From NCBI RefSeq assembly GCF_019597925.1, contig NZ_CP080442.1, forward strand, positions 3,239,501 to 3,303,500: a stretch of 64,000 nucleotides of DNA. The letters run 5' to 3'. The DNA is from [Clostridium] scindens (GTDB taxonomy: Bacteria > Bacillota > Clostridia > Lachnospirales > Lachnospiraceae). Made by a program: the position numbers and the translations under genes. Below are positions 42,460-51,477 of the stretch, piece after piece. The notes under the pieces were generated by a model. The model did no database searches, had not been told where the DNA came from, and worked only from the letters and a program-made list of their open reading frames with translations. The stretch's first letter is position 1; the number at the start of each line of letters is the position of its first letter.

Positions 42460-42696
42460 CTAAACCATGCATTCGTGCATTTCTTCTTCCTGGATACCGA
42501 CAGACTGCATTACCTCGGCAATCCGCTCCTTATCCGAGAGATCCGCGCACCAGGAAAGGCCGCAGCCAGCCGAAATGGCTCTTGGAACCGGGATAATCCT
42601 TCCCGGCGCATTCTGTTCCTTGCATGCCTTCTCCATTGCCATGGCATCTGCCGTGGTATGGAATGTCACTACCAGTTTTAATTCTTTTTTTCTCAT
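42460..42696 (-). CDS. DUF3343 putative Se/S carrier-like protein
   Basis: A 78-residue protein of the DUF3343 family. The conserved GCGLSWC (two cysteines, residues about 44-50) suggests a persulfide- or perselenide-carrying site. Found next to YedE, TusA-like and desulfurase genes in Sec-using Clostridia, and named Se/S carrier-like on that basis, not from biochemistry. Lies 2 bases after the TusA-like gene; last gene of the unit. Confidence 0.82.
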   Translation of the reverse strand: MRKKELKLVVTFHTTADAMAMEKACKEQNAPGRIIPVPRAISAGCGLSWCADLSDKERIAEVMQSVGIQEEEMHECMV

Positions 42697-42698
42697 TG

Positions 42699-42902
42699 TT
42701 ATTCAATCACCACTTCAAAGTATCCGTCTTTTTCCCCGGATGTAGCCTTTTTCCCATGGTCCTTTGCATACTTTTCCACATTCATTTTCTGATGCGGTTC
42801 AGTTACCAATATTTTTACAGGCTCAGACGCCCCTTTCAAGGCTTCCGCTGTAAGCATTAAAGGCTCCGGGCAAGAAAGGCCTCTTGCGTCTACTTCTTTC
42901 AT
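42699..42902 (-). CDS. TusA/SirA-like sulfur carrier protein
   Basis: A 67-residue protein with the CPxP-type motif of TusA proteins (DARGLSCPEPLMLTAEAL). The motif cysteine carries persulfide, or perhaps perselenide here. It lies between yedE and the DUF3343 gene, 50 bases after yedE, and belongs to the same likely selenium-handling operon. TusA proteres for thiouridine usually occur in other contexts, so a selenium role is inferred from position. Confidence 0.85.
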   Translation of the reverse strand: MKEVDARGLSCPEPLMLTAEALKGASEPVKILVTEPHQKMNVEKYAKDHGKKATSGEKDGYFEVVIE

Positions 42903-42952
42903 AATTATTACCTACCTTTCTAGAATACTATGTATAAGTCAATATATCAACA

Positions 42953-44050
42953 CTATTTTGCTTCTTTTCGCTTATTCGTGAACGCGATCACAAAGCACAA
43001 TACGATGCAGATGATGCATGCGATCTTGCCGTTCATTGGCACCGCTCCGGCAACCACTTCCTGCGTCTCAGGATTTAAAGCGGTTCCGCTGGCCGCAAGC
43101 CCCAGGTTATGGCACAGTGCCGCGCCTACAAACATACCGGCAACCGTAACTGCCGAATCAGAAGAGCCTTGTCCTGCAAGGATCAGCTGGCGCAGAGGGC
43201 AGCCGCCTGCCAGAACAGCAGCAAATCCCACCGCATACATTCCAAGAATATTCCAAATATGCTCTGAGTGCGCTATAACACCCGGGGTATCAAATCCCAA
43301 TACAAAGCGTCCTGTTGCCACATTAAATATCAGCATGACAACAAATAATCCGGCAATCACACTGAACAGGTCAAAGTTCTTCATCAAGATAATATCACGA
43401 ATGCTGCCCGCAAAGCACATCCTGGATTTCTGCGCGAATGCTCCAAACACCAGGCCGCCTATCAATGCTGCTATAATCGGTGCATGGACGCTTCCTGGCC
43501 CTGCCGTGCTGGATTTCAGAAGCGTGGTGCATAATGCCAGAATCAGAATGCCGACTACGATCACGGATATGACTGCTCCGCTCTCTTTGTTGGTCACATA
43601 AGCACGCCCAAGACTAAATCCTTTCTTAAGCGCAAATACCCCCGTCGCGACTCCAAGCACGAATCCGATCAATGCCACCCAGGCATTCAGATCGCCCGCT
43701 GACATGCGGATTACCATACGCAAAGGACAGCCCAGGAATACCAAGGCGCCTATCATTATGATCATCCCCAGCACGAATCTGGTCATTGGGGAAGACCCCG
43801 CCGTTGATCGATATTCCTTAGTCGCTACTGATATCAGAAATGCCCCCAGAACCAGGCCTATAATTTCCGGCCTGGCATACTGTACGGCCTCTGCCTGATG
43901 CATTCCCAGCGCGCCCGCCGTGTCTCTGATAAAGCAGGCGATACAAAATGCCATGTTTGCCGGATTTCCTAAAAACGCAAGACATGCCGCTACAAGTCCG
44001 CATACTACGCCGGCCAATGCCAGCTTCTTCTTCGAGTCTGATAAATTCAT
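42953..44050 (-). CDS. yedE: YedE-family selenium transporter
   Basis: A 365-residue membrane protein with about nine helices of the YeeE/YedE family. Two copies of GCPLR (FLGCPLRMVIR and AGGCPLRQLIL) and SRMCFAGSIRD mark the internal duplication and the conserved cysteines of these sulfur/selenium importers. YeeE imports thiosulfate in E. coli; the YedE branch is tied to selenium genes by co-occurrence. Lies between the desulfurase-like and TusA-like genes. Confidence 0.88.
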   Translation of the reverse strand: MNLSDSKKKLALAGVVCGLVAACLAFLGNPANMAFCIACFIRDTAGALGMHQAEAVQYARPEIIGLVLGAFLISVATKEYRSTAGSSPMTRFVLGMIIMIGALVFLGCPLRMVIRMSAGDLNAWVALIGFVLGVATGVFALKKGFSLGRAYVTNKESGAVISVIVVGILILALCTTLLKSSTAGPGSVHAPIIAALIGGLVFGAFAQKSRMCFAGSIRDIILMKNFDLFSVIAGLFVVMLIFNVATGRFVLGFDTPGVIAHSEHIWNILGMYAVGFAAVLAGGCPLRQLILAGQGSSDSAVTVAGMFVGAALCHNLGLAASGTALNPETQEVVAGAVPMNGKIACIICIVLCFVIAFTNKRKEAK

Positions 44051-44093
44051 GTTAATCCCTCCTGTACTTTTCTCTCATTCCTGCATAGATCCT

Positions 44094-45230
44094 TTAATCT
44101 TCTGCAAGTTCCTGGATCGCCCTAATGGCGGTATCCACTTCTTCATCCGTATTATAATGTGAAAAACTGAATCTTACAGCCCCCTGCTCCACAGTTCCAA
44201 GCGCCTCGTGCATAAGCGGTGCACAATGGCCGCCTGGCCTTGTAGAAATTCCATATTCCATAAGAAGTTCATCACTGACTTCTGAAGAATCATAATCTCC
44301 GATATTAAGCGTTACGATCGCACAGCGATTCATATCATCAAAATCCCCATATATCTTGACGCCAGGAATGTCCTTGACCCCCTCATAGAATCTCTTCATC
44401 AGTTCCTGCTCCCTGGCGCGGATGTTATCCATGCCTTCATCTTCAATATATTTTAATGCTGCATTCAGCCCTGCAATGCCATGTCCATTTAATGTCCCTG
44501 CCTCCAAAGCGGTAGGCATCTGCTCCGGATGGGTCTTGCTGTATGTCATGATGCCGCTCCCTCCGCTCTTTAACGGGCGCACTGCCAGTCCTTCCCTCAC
44601 ATACATTCCTCCCGTCCCTTGAGGGCCCAGAAGTCCTTTGTGCCCTGTGAAGCACAGCACGTCAATATGCATGTCCTGTACATTGATAGGAAACACGCCG
44701 GCCGTCTGGGATGCATCTACCACGAACAAAAGGCCATGCTTATGGGCAATCTCGCCCACTCTGCCTATATGGACATAATTCCCCGTCAGATTGGATCCAT
44801 TCGTACATACGATCATCTTAGTATCAGGCGCAATCGCATCTTCAATATCCGTCAGATTAACCGTCCCCCTCTCATCCGCTCTCACGATCGTAAGCCTGAC
44901 GCCTCTGCGCTCCATTTCATAGAGCGGCCTCAGTACTGAATTATGCTCCATCATTGTTGTAATTACATGATCCCCAGGCTCCAGTAGGCCTTTAATGGCA
45001 ATATTAAGACTTTCCGTCGAATTATTCGTAAACACGATCTGCCTCGGATTCTCCCCGCCAAAAAGCCGGCAAAGCCTGTCCCTGGTATCATAAATGATTC
45101 TTGATGCGCTAAGCGATGCCTCATTGGCTCCCCGTCCTGCATTTCCCATAGAACTCATTGCCTGTACGACTGCATCTATCACTTCTTGCGGCTTATGCAT
45201 CGTCGTAGCCGCGTTATCCAAATATATCAT
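44094..45230 (-). CDS. Class V aminotransferase-fold PLP enzyme (cysteine desulfurase-like)
   Basis: A 378-residue PLP enzyme of the NifS/SufS fold. YLDNAATT opens it, CFTGHKGLLGPQG holds the PLP lysine near residue 200, and RPGGHCAPLMHE holds the candidate active-site cysteine. It could release sulfur from cysteine or selenium from selenocysteine; its position at the head of the YedE-TusA-DUF3343 operon suggests feeding selenium to SelD. ATG 45230 is preferred to the TTG at 45248 because AAAGGA lies 10 bases upstream. A promoter with an overlapping palindrome precedes it. Confidence 0.88.
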   Translation of the reverse strand: MIYLDNAATTMHKPQEVIDAVVQAMSSMGNAGRGANEASLSASRIIYDTRDRLCRLFGGENPRQIVFTNNSTESLNIAIKGLLEPGDHVITTMMEHNSVLRPLYEMERRGVRLTIVRADERGTVNLTDIEDAIAPDTKMIVCTNGSNLTGNYVHIGRVGEIAHKHGLLFVVDASQTAGVFPINVQDMHIDVLCFTGHKGLLGPQGTGGMYVREGLAVRPLKSGGSGIMTYSKTHPEQMPTALEAGTLNGHGIAGLNAALKYIEDEGMDNIRAREQELMKRFYEGVKDIPGVKIYGDFDDMNRCAIVTLNIGDYDSSEVSDELLMEYGISTRPGGHCAPLMHEALGTVEQGAVRFSFSHYNTDEEVDTAIRAIQELAED

Positions 45231-45272
45231 AATCTTCCGTCCTTTCAAAAAAACTACTCATCCTCATAATTT

Positions 45273-45302
45273 AGTATAGACTGGATCCACCATCCAGTCT
45301 AA
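45273..45302 (-). promoter_or_regulatory. Promoter overlapped by a 25-bp palindrome, desulfurase-yedE operon
   Basis: Minus strand TTAGAC (complement of 45297-45302), 18 bases, TATACT (complement of 45273-45278). TAGACTGGAT and ATCCAGTCTA (45277-45301) form a perfect inverted repeat that spans the promoter from -35 to -10. It looks like an operator, possibly of the adjacent LysR regulator. Confidence 0.6.
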
Positions 45303-45322
45303 TTGTTATCATACATATCAAA

Positions 45323-45355
45323 TACCGGATATAGAAAATATCTATAACCGGTATC
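45323..45355 (-). terminator. Hairpin after the LysR gene
   Basis: ATACCGG-TATAG pairs with CTATA-CCGGTAT (one mismatch). There is no good T tract, so it may be a weak terminator or a further operator. Confidence 0.4.
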
Positions 45356-45365
45356 TCTCGCCTTT

Positions 45366-46271
45366 CTATACCTCATATACTTCTTTCACAATTTTTATGA
45401 ACCTTTCCGCCGACCGGGACAGTTGATAATTCCTGTTGTACACCACATTAATATCTCGTCCCTCATCCGCTCCCGGAATCGGGAATATGAGCATCTGCCC
45501 GGCTTTCGCCTCGTCTGTCGCGGCAAGCCTGGACAAAATAGAGACTCCCATCCCCTGTCTTACGGACTTCTTGATGGTCTCCTGATTCTCTATACTTGCT
45601 ATAATTTCCAGATCCGCCATGTTGACTCCTGCCGACCGAAGCTGTTTTTCGGCTTCTTTTCTGGTACCGGAGCCTTCTTCCCGCATGATTACATGTTCTC
45701 TTTCCAGCCAGGAGATGTCATTCGGACATTCCTCCTGGATCCGGCGGTACTTTTCCATATTCGGAGCAATAATCACCAGTTCATCCTTATAAAAAGGAAT
45801 ATACTTGCAGTGCTTTTTCTCCAGCACGGTCCCCGTAAATCCCACATCCGCCATACAGTCTACAATCTGAGTCACTACCTGGGCACTGTCCGTCTCCTTG
45901 ATCTTGAACTGCTCCTCCGGGTACTTTTCATTGAAACGCATCAGCACCTTGGGAAGCAGGTACTGTGCCGGGATCGTAGATGCCGCTATTGTAATGCAAT
46001 GCTTGCCGCTGTCCTTCCTCATTCCAAAATGCTCTTCAATCTTCCCCTGCAGATCTACCATCTGCTTGGCATATTTATATAGATCCTTCCCATTGTCCGA
46101 CAGGCTTACTTCCTTGGTATTCCTGACAAACAGCCTGACATTCAGTTCCTTCTCAAGGGAAGAGATATGCGCGCTGATCGTAGGCTGGGTCAGATATAGT
46201 TCCCTTGCCGCCTTTGAAAAGCTGCCTCCCTCTGCCACCTGTACAAAGGCCTCTAACTGTTTCAGATTCAT
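45366..46271 (-). CDS. LysR-family regulator, selenium-metabolism associated
   Basis: A 301-residue LysR-type regulator. The N-terminal winged helix-turn-helix covers 1-60 (GSFSKAARELYLTQPTISAH), followed by the linker helix and a periplasmic-binding-like effector domain (about 90-300) of the CysB-like type. Its stretch DVGFTGTVLEKKHCKYIPFY contains one cysteine that could sense redox or chalcogen state. It lies between selB, whose stop it overlaps, and the desulfurase-yedE operon. Effector not known. Confidence 0.88.
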   Translation of the reverse strand: MNLKQLEAFVQVAEGGSFSKAARELYLTQPTISAHISSLEKELNVRLFVRNTKEVSLSDNGKDLYKYAKQMVDLQGKIEEHFGMRKDSGKHCITIAASTIPAQYLLPKVLMRFNEKYPEEQFKIKETDSAQVVTQIVDCMADVGFTGTVLEKKHCKYIPFYKDELVIIAPNMEKYRRIQEECPNDISWLEREHVIMREEGSGTRKEAEKQLRSAGVNMADLEIIASIENQETIKKSVRQGMGVSILSRLAATDEAKAGQMLIFPIPGADEGRDINVVYNRNYQLSRSAERFIKIVKEVYEV

Positions 46272-48184
46272 TAGTATGCTACCCTTTCACTTTCCGCTCC
46301 CGTTTTCTTAGTTACTTTGATGCTGTCCATATATTCGATGATCGGCTTGGCGCTTTTCCTGCTGGTATCAAACATATCACGCACCTGCGCGATCGTAATA
46401 ACGGGATCCTCTTTTAAATGCTCCTGTATGAGTTCTTTTGCCCGCTCCATGTATTCCGTCAGGGTATACATATCCTCCGTCACCTTTACAATCTTCTGTT
46501 CCTCCAGAAGGATATTGAGGATATCATCTGCCGTCTCTTTCGCGGTCCCTTTAAAATCAATCTCCGAATAGCGGACGAAATCATATTTTGCATTGGAGAC
46601 TGTATCCAGGAGAATTCCTGACACTTTCTCATAGAGCGCGTCTTTCTTCACCTGGAATTGCGGCGTGCACAAGAACTCGTCCACTCTCTTCAGGCATCCT
46701 TCCTCTATCAGCATCTCCACAATCTTGTCAAATACATTCGGCTTGATCTTCTGGAAATAGGTCATCTGGACTTCCGCCTTCTTCATGCCATACCTGTAAG
46801 GATATTTCTCTTCATATTCTCTTAACGCCTGATCAAGAGTCTGCTTCGCAGCCCTTATGGAATCGGCATGCCACACATAAGTATCCTTCCGCATGGCAAA
46901 TGCCTGCACCAGCCCTTGGCTTAAGAGCTCGCTTACGTCTTCTTGCACTTCGTCTATGGACAGCGCGGTAAGCTTAGCCAGTTCTGCCAATGTAATCAGC
47001 GTATCCGCGTGCTCCCTTACATGAAGCTCGATAACATCTGCGGACGAGCCAGATTCCTTGCGCTTTAGTTCTTCTATGACATCCTCTTGGAAACGCTTCT
47101 TAACCCCTGGGTTTGGCTCCAGGATGACACCTCCTCCAATGGTCTCCATGGGAGAATAAAAGCGGACCACGAATTTGTCTCCCCGCCTTACCGCGATCTC
47201 TTCTTCCAGCCTGAGCTGCACATAGCCGCTCTCCCCAGGCCCGATCTCCTCCTTGTCAAGAAGCACTGCCCGGCATAATATCTCGCTGGTTCCGGTAAAG
47301 AAATGAAGGCGGGTGTGATTGGTCAGCACACGCATGGAAGAATCCAGCACATTCAGCCTGACATCCAGAAGATCTGTATTCTTCATACTGTTTGGAGGCG
47401 CCAGCACGCACCCTCTCTTGATCTCACGCTTCTTCACATTTGACAGGTTGATGGCAACCCGCTGTCCTGCATAGCACTCTTTCCTGTCCTGGCCATGCAC
47501 CTGGATGCTTCTTATCTTGCATTCCTTCCCAATCGGATACATTTCCAGCAGATCATCCTTGGTAATGGTTCCCGACACCAGTGTTCCCGTAATGATCGTC
47601 CCAAAGCCGGACAATGTAAACGCCCGGTCAATCGGAAGTCTTGGTATGGTGCCAGTATCTTTGGTCATCATCTCATCGCTTGTCATTTGGCTGATGGTAT
47701 CGATCAGGACTTCCAGGCCTTCCCCGGTGGCAGCCGATACTTTTACTACCGGCGCATGTTCCAGAAAGGTTCCTTCCAATTCTTCCTTGACTTCTTCTTC
47801 TACCAATTCCATCCATTCCTCATCCACCAGGTCGCATTTGTTCAGGACGATGATACTCTTCTCAATTCCCAGCAGATTCAGGATATCCATATGCTCCCTG
47901 GTCTGGGGCATGATGCCTTCGTCCGCGGCAATGACCAGCAGAACCATATCCATTCCTACCACGCCTGCCACCATATTATTGATGAATCTCTCATGCCCCG
48001 GAACATCTATGATGCCGGCCCGGTCTCCGCTTGGCAGGTCAAAGTAGGTAAATCCCAGGTCAATGGTGATTCCCCTTCTCTGTTCCTCTTCCCACCGGTC
48101 CGTATTCCTTCCGGTCAGCGCTTTGATCAAAGTTGTCTTTCCATGGTCGATATGGCCGGCCGTACCAATAATAATATTCTTCAT
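46271..48184 (-). CDS. selB: Selenocysteine-specific elongation factor SelB
   Basis: A 637-residue factor that binds Sec-tRNA-Sec, GTP and the SECIS hairpin. The EF-Tu-like GTPase has G1 GTAGHIDHGKTTL, G3 DVPGHER and G4 NKCD. Domains II-III follow to about residue 340, then four winged helices, the last of which binds SECIS RNA. MKNIIIG at 48184 (GGAG 7 bases before) is chosen; the in-frame Met upstream falls inside selA. Codes directly after selA. Confidence 0.97.
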   Translation of the reverse strand: MKNIIIGTAGHIDHGKTTLIKALTGRNTDRWEEEQRRGITIDLGFTYFDLPSGDRAGIIDVPGHERFINNMVAGVVGMDMVLLVIAADEGIMPQTREHMDILNLLGIEKSIIVLNKCDLVDEEWMELVEEEVKEELEGTFLEHAPVVKVSAATGEGLEVLIDTISQMTSDEMMTKDTGTIPRLPIDRAFTLSGFGTIITGTLVSGTITKDDLLEMYPIGKECKIRSIQVHGQDRKECYAGQRVAINLSNVKKREIKRGCVLAPPNSMKNTDLLDVRLNVLDSSMRVLTNHTRLHFFTGTSEILCRAVLLDKEEIGPGESGYVQLRLEEEIAVRRGDKFVVRFYSPMETIGGGVILEPNPGVKKRFQEDVIEELKRKESGSSADVIELHVREHADTLITLAELAKLTALSIDEVQEDVSELLSQGLVQAFAMRKDTYVWHADSIRAAKQTLDQALREYEEKYPYRYGMKKAEVQMTYFQKIKPNVFDKIVEMLIEEGCLKRVDEFLCTPQFQVKKDALYEKVSGILLDTVSNAKYDFVRYSEIDFKGTAKETADDILNILLEEQKIVKVTEDMYTLTEYMERAKELIQEHLKEDPVITIAQVRDMFDTSRKSAKPIIEYMDSIKVTKKTGAESERVAY

Positions 48185-48194
48185 AACAACACTC

Positions 48195-49622
48195 CTAACG
48201 TCCTGCAATCAGGCTGGTCTCCTCCATTACTTCCAGTTCCTTAAGCTGCTCTGCGATCAGCTTAAAATACCGGCGATCAATGGTCCGCATATCCAGAAGA
48301 ATGGTATCATTCACCGTTCTTGGAATCACCGGCACCGGAAGATGGCGCATGCGCTCTTCCAGTTCGGCTACGCTGATCTTTTCTGGCCGGATGGTCACTG
48401 CCATGCTTTCTATCCGCTCCAGCGGGAGAGAGCCCCCACCGATCTGGGACTGGCATGGACATGTCTCTATCCTTGCAGGCACCTTGGCCCGCTTAAGCAT
48501 CCCTGCCAGGCTTCTCGCCTTCTTCGCCACCTCTTCCAAAGGTTCCGTGATCATGCGCAGAACCGGGATATTCTGTATCGCCTTCTCTTCTGAAAGGTAT
48601 TCCTGAAGGACTAATTCCAGGGTTGCAGCCGTGAACTTATCAATCCGCAGCGCCCGGGTCAGCTGGTTCTTCTTCATCATATCAATGTACTTTTTCTTTC
48701 CGATGATGATTCCTGCCTGGGGACCGCCAAGCAGCTTGTCCCCGCTGAAGCACACCACGTCCGCTCCTTTGGCAACCGACTCCTGCACGGTAGGCTCATG
48801 GGTGATGCCATACTTGCCAAGATCCACCAGCACGCCGCTTCCAAGATCCTCTATCACCGGAAGATCATGCTCCTTAGCCAGAGGAATCAGTTCATCAATC
48901 CCCACCGTATCCGTGAATCCCACAATTCGGTAGTTGCTGGTATGAACCTTTAAAAGGGCCTTGGTCTCTTCGGTGATGGCTTCCTTGTAATCATCAAAGT
49001 GCGTCTTGTTGGTGGTTCCAACCTCCACCAGCGTAGCCCCGCTTTGCTCCATGACATCCGGAATCCTGAATTTCCCGCCAATTTCCACAAGTTCTCCCCG
49101 GGAAACGATGACTTCTCCCCCTTTTGCCAGAGAACTTAGGATCAGCATGACGCTTGCCGCATTGTTGTTCACCGCCATGGCCGCCTCCGCGCCGGTGATC
49201 TTGCACAGAAGTTTCTCAAAATGGGAGTACCTCTCTCCCCTTCTGCCCTCTTCCAGATTGTATTCCAGATTCGAGTATCCGGTGGCAATAGCTGCCACCC
49301 GCTTCATATGCTCCGGGCTGATCGGCGCGCGTCCAAGATTGGTATGAAGAATCGTCCCGGTCCCATTGATCACCATGCGCATGTTCGGCGTATGCATGGC
49401 GGATACCGTCATCTCCACCCGCTCCGTAAGATGATCGATCCTGTGTCTTGCCTGTGCTTCCTCATCGCATTCGCCGATATATCTGCGAAGCTTGTCCATC
49501 TCTACGTGGATGGCCTCCATCACCGTCTCGCGGCTATAGTGCTCAATCATTGCCTGGATGGCCTCATCTTCCAGCAGCACGTCAACTTTAGGGATGCTGC
49601 GGTACAACATGTTCTTGTTCAT
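48195..49622 (-). CDS. selA: L-seryl-tRNA(Sec) selenium transferase SelA
   Basis: A 475-residue PLP enzyme that converts seryl-tRNA-Sec to selenocysteyl-tRNA-Sec using selenophosphate. The PLP lysine is in CFSGDKLLGGPQAGII. An N-terminal domain (1-60) that binds the tRNA D-arm and MVINGTGTILHTNLGRAPIS are typical. Normal length. 57 bases after selD and 10 before selB. Confidence 0.97.
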   Translation of the reverse strand: MNKNMLYRSIPKVDVLLEDEAIQAMIEHYSRETVMEAIHVEMDKLRRYIGECDEEAQARHRIDHLTERVEMTVSAMHTPNMRMVINGTGTILHTNLGRAPISPEHMKRVAAIATGYSNLEYNLEEGRRGERYSHFEKLLCKITGAEAAMAVNNNAASVMLILSSLAKGGEVIVSRGELVEIGGKFRIPDVMEQSGATLVEVGTTNKTHFDDYKEAITEETKALLKVHTSNYRIVGFTDTVGIDELIPLAKEHDLPVIEDLGSGVLVDLGKYGITHEPTVQESVAKGADVVCFSGDKLLGGPQAGIIIGKKKYIDMMKKNQLTRALRIDKFTAATLELVLQEYLSEEKAIQNIPVLRMITEPLEEVAKKARSLAGMLKRAKVPARIETCPCQSQIGGGSLPLERIESMAVTIRPEKISVAELEERMRHLPVPVIPRTVNDTILLDMRTIDRRYFKLIAEQLKELEVMEETSLIAGR

Positions 49623-49679
49623 CGTTCATATTTCCTTCCATCATCGTAACATTTTTATTCTCTAAACCTGGGGTGGCGT

Positions 49680-50720
49680 TTAAAACAGGCGGATCAGCTT
49701 ATCGCTCTTTTGAGATACTTTTCCGATTACGGAAACCTCCGTATCCATTCCCGCCTTGGCAAAGTCTCGCATCATATCCTGGACGCTGGCAGATGGAACA
49801 CTGATCAGCAGCCCTCCTGAGGTCTGCGGATCATAGAGCAGATCCAGATAGTGCTCCTCTACAGAGCCAGTCTCTACCTTTCCAATGGAATACCCTTTGT
49901 TTTTATAGGTCCCGGCAGGTACCAGCCCCATCTTCGCATAGTCTATCGCATCTGCAAAATATGCCACGTCCCTCACCTGTATCTCGAAGGTCACATCGCT
50001 GGCCGAAGCCATCTCCACGCAGTGTCCCAGCAGTCCAAATCCTGTAATATCCGTACAGGCGGACACATCATACTTTTCCACTACCTGCTTCGCCTTCTTA
50101 TTCAGGGATGCCATAACCCTCTCGGCCTCTTCTATCGCCGATTTAGATGCCATCTCTGCCTTAATGGCAGTATTGACTACCCCGCTCCCAATCTGCTTGG
50201 TTAGCAGCAGGGCATCTCCAGGCCTGCACCCAAAATTCTTGAATATCTTATCCGGATGTACGAACCCGGACACGCATAGCCCATATTTTGGCTCGTCATC
50301 CTGCACGGAATGTCCGCCCACAAGGACCGCTCCGGCTTCTTTTACCTTATCCGCGCCCCCTGCCAGGATATCTCCCAGTATGGACGGATCCAGGCAATTG
50401 GGAAAGCCCACGATATTGAGGGCCACCGCCGGCTCGCCGCCCATAGCCCAGACATCGCTGAGCGAGTTGGCTGCCGCGATCTGTCCGAACATATAGGGAT
50501 CATCTACGATCGGAGTAAAGAAGTCCACCGTCTGGATCATGGCAATCTCATCCGTAATCTTATAGATAGCCGCGTCATCGGAGGTTTCAATCCCCACGAT
50601 CAAATTATCATCATGGAATTTTGGCAGCTTGCCCAGAACCTGGGCAAGGGTCTCGGGACCAATCTTAGCTGCTCATCCCGATGTCTTGCTAAGTGTAGTC
50701 AGTCTGACATCTGATTTCAT
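49680..50720 (-). CDS. selD: Selenophosphate synthetase SelD, selenoprotein with in-frame UGA
   Basis: A 346-residue enzyme that makes selenophosphate from selenide and ATP. The true start is ATG 50720 (SD GGAGG). Codon 16 is TGA (complement of 50673-50675) in LSKTSG-Sec-AAKIGPE, exactly where the catalytic Cys/Sec lies in SelD, and Lys19 is the partner lysine. ATP-binding residues follow in GIETSDDAAIYKI and GGHSVQDDEPKYGLCVSG. A perfect SECIS hairpin starts 24 bases later. An annotation starting at the internal Met-like codon near 50603 would lose the active site. Confidence 0.97.
50628..50648 (-). promoter_or_regulatory. SECIS element of selD
   Basis: On the minus strand CTTGCCCAG-GTT-CTGGGCAAG is a perfect 9-bp stem with a three-base loop, 24 bases after the UGA codon. 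The G/U in the loop fits bacterial SECIS. Confidence 0.85.
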
Positions 50721-50754
50721 CTTTTTTCATCCTCCTTGCGTCGTTTTCATCTTT

Positions 50755-50812
50755 TTACAGCAAAGAAGGCCAGCCACCTGCTATCACAGGAGCCCGGCCC
50801 TCCTCACAATTC
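50755..50812 (-). terminator. Imperfect terminator-like hairpin between yedF and selD
   Basis: On the minus strand GGCC...GGCC with inner CCTG/CAGG forms an interrupted stem followed by a T-rich TTCTTTGCTG. It may reduce read-through from yedF to selD. Confidence 0.5.
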
Positions 50813-50831
50813 GCCTTCTTGCATCTATCTG

Positions 50832-51437
50832 CTATGGCTTGATAATCTTGTCTGCGCCTGCCAACGTCTCGACAATACTGTACATGTTGGTAACAGAGCC
50901 AACCGCCAGCTTGTCCTTCAGCCCGTAATAGTCCAGGCAGGTCCCGCAAGTAAGAATCTCTACGCCCTGCGCTTCCAAAGACTTAAGATCCTCCAGGGAA
51001 TCCGAGCCTTCCGTCGTCAGCATAGCGCCGCCGTTATAGAACAGCATCGTCTTTGGCAATTCATCCAGCTGCGTCACCGCAAAGATAAATCCTTTGATCA
51101 AAACTTTTCCTAACTCGTCATTTCCAGATCCCATACGGTCGGAAGATACTGCTACCACCATATTTCCTTTCCGGTCAGGAATACATGCCGGATCCTCCTG
51201 GGATGCGGCTTCCATAGCGCCATTCATCCGGATTACAACCTTGAATTCTTTGTCCCCCAATTTTTCTGAGGATACTTCTCCGCCTGCGCTTGCTGCCATC
51301 TTTGTCACATTCTGCACTGCAATCTCATTGTCGACCAGCACTTCTATCACTTCCGGCCCCGTAAGCGCCTGCATTGCCTTTTTAGTCTTAATAACCGGGA
51401 TCGGGCAATTCTCTCCCATTGCGTTGACTGTAATCAT
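50832..51437 (-). CDS. yedF: YedF-type sulfurtransferase-like selenium metabolism protein
   Basis: A 201-residue fusion: a TusA-like N-domain (1-75) with NCPIPVIKTKKAMQAL and a DsrE-like C-domain (about 95-201) with LTCGTCLDYYGL. Both domains carry cysteines suited to persulfide/perselenide transfer. The family is named from co-occurrence with selD; activity is not established. It is the first of the Sec genes (yedF, selD, selA, selB, lysR) on this strand. Confidence 0.9.
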   Translation of the reverse strand: MITVNAMGENCPIPVIKTKKAMQALTGPEVIEVLVDNEIAVQNVTKMAASAGGEVSSEKLGDKEFKVVIRMNGAMEAASQEDPACIPDRKGNMVVAVSSDRMGSGNDELGKVLIKGFIFAVTQLDELPKTMLFYNGGAMLTTEGSDSLEDLKSLEAQGVEILTCGTCLDYYGLKDKLAVGSVTNMYSIVETLAGADKIIKP

Positions 51438-51477
51438 AATATTCCGCCTTTCTTTTTCTGTTTCTTACCTTCAACAC

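Noticed and set aside
49680..50603. selD starting at an internal codon near 50603
   Set aside because: This would remove the catalytic Sec and the Lys19 region; the upstream ATG at 50720 has a good ribosome site and an in-frame TGA at the family's active-site position.
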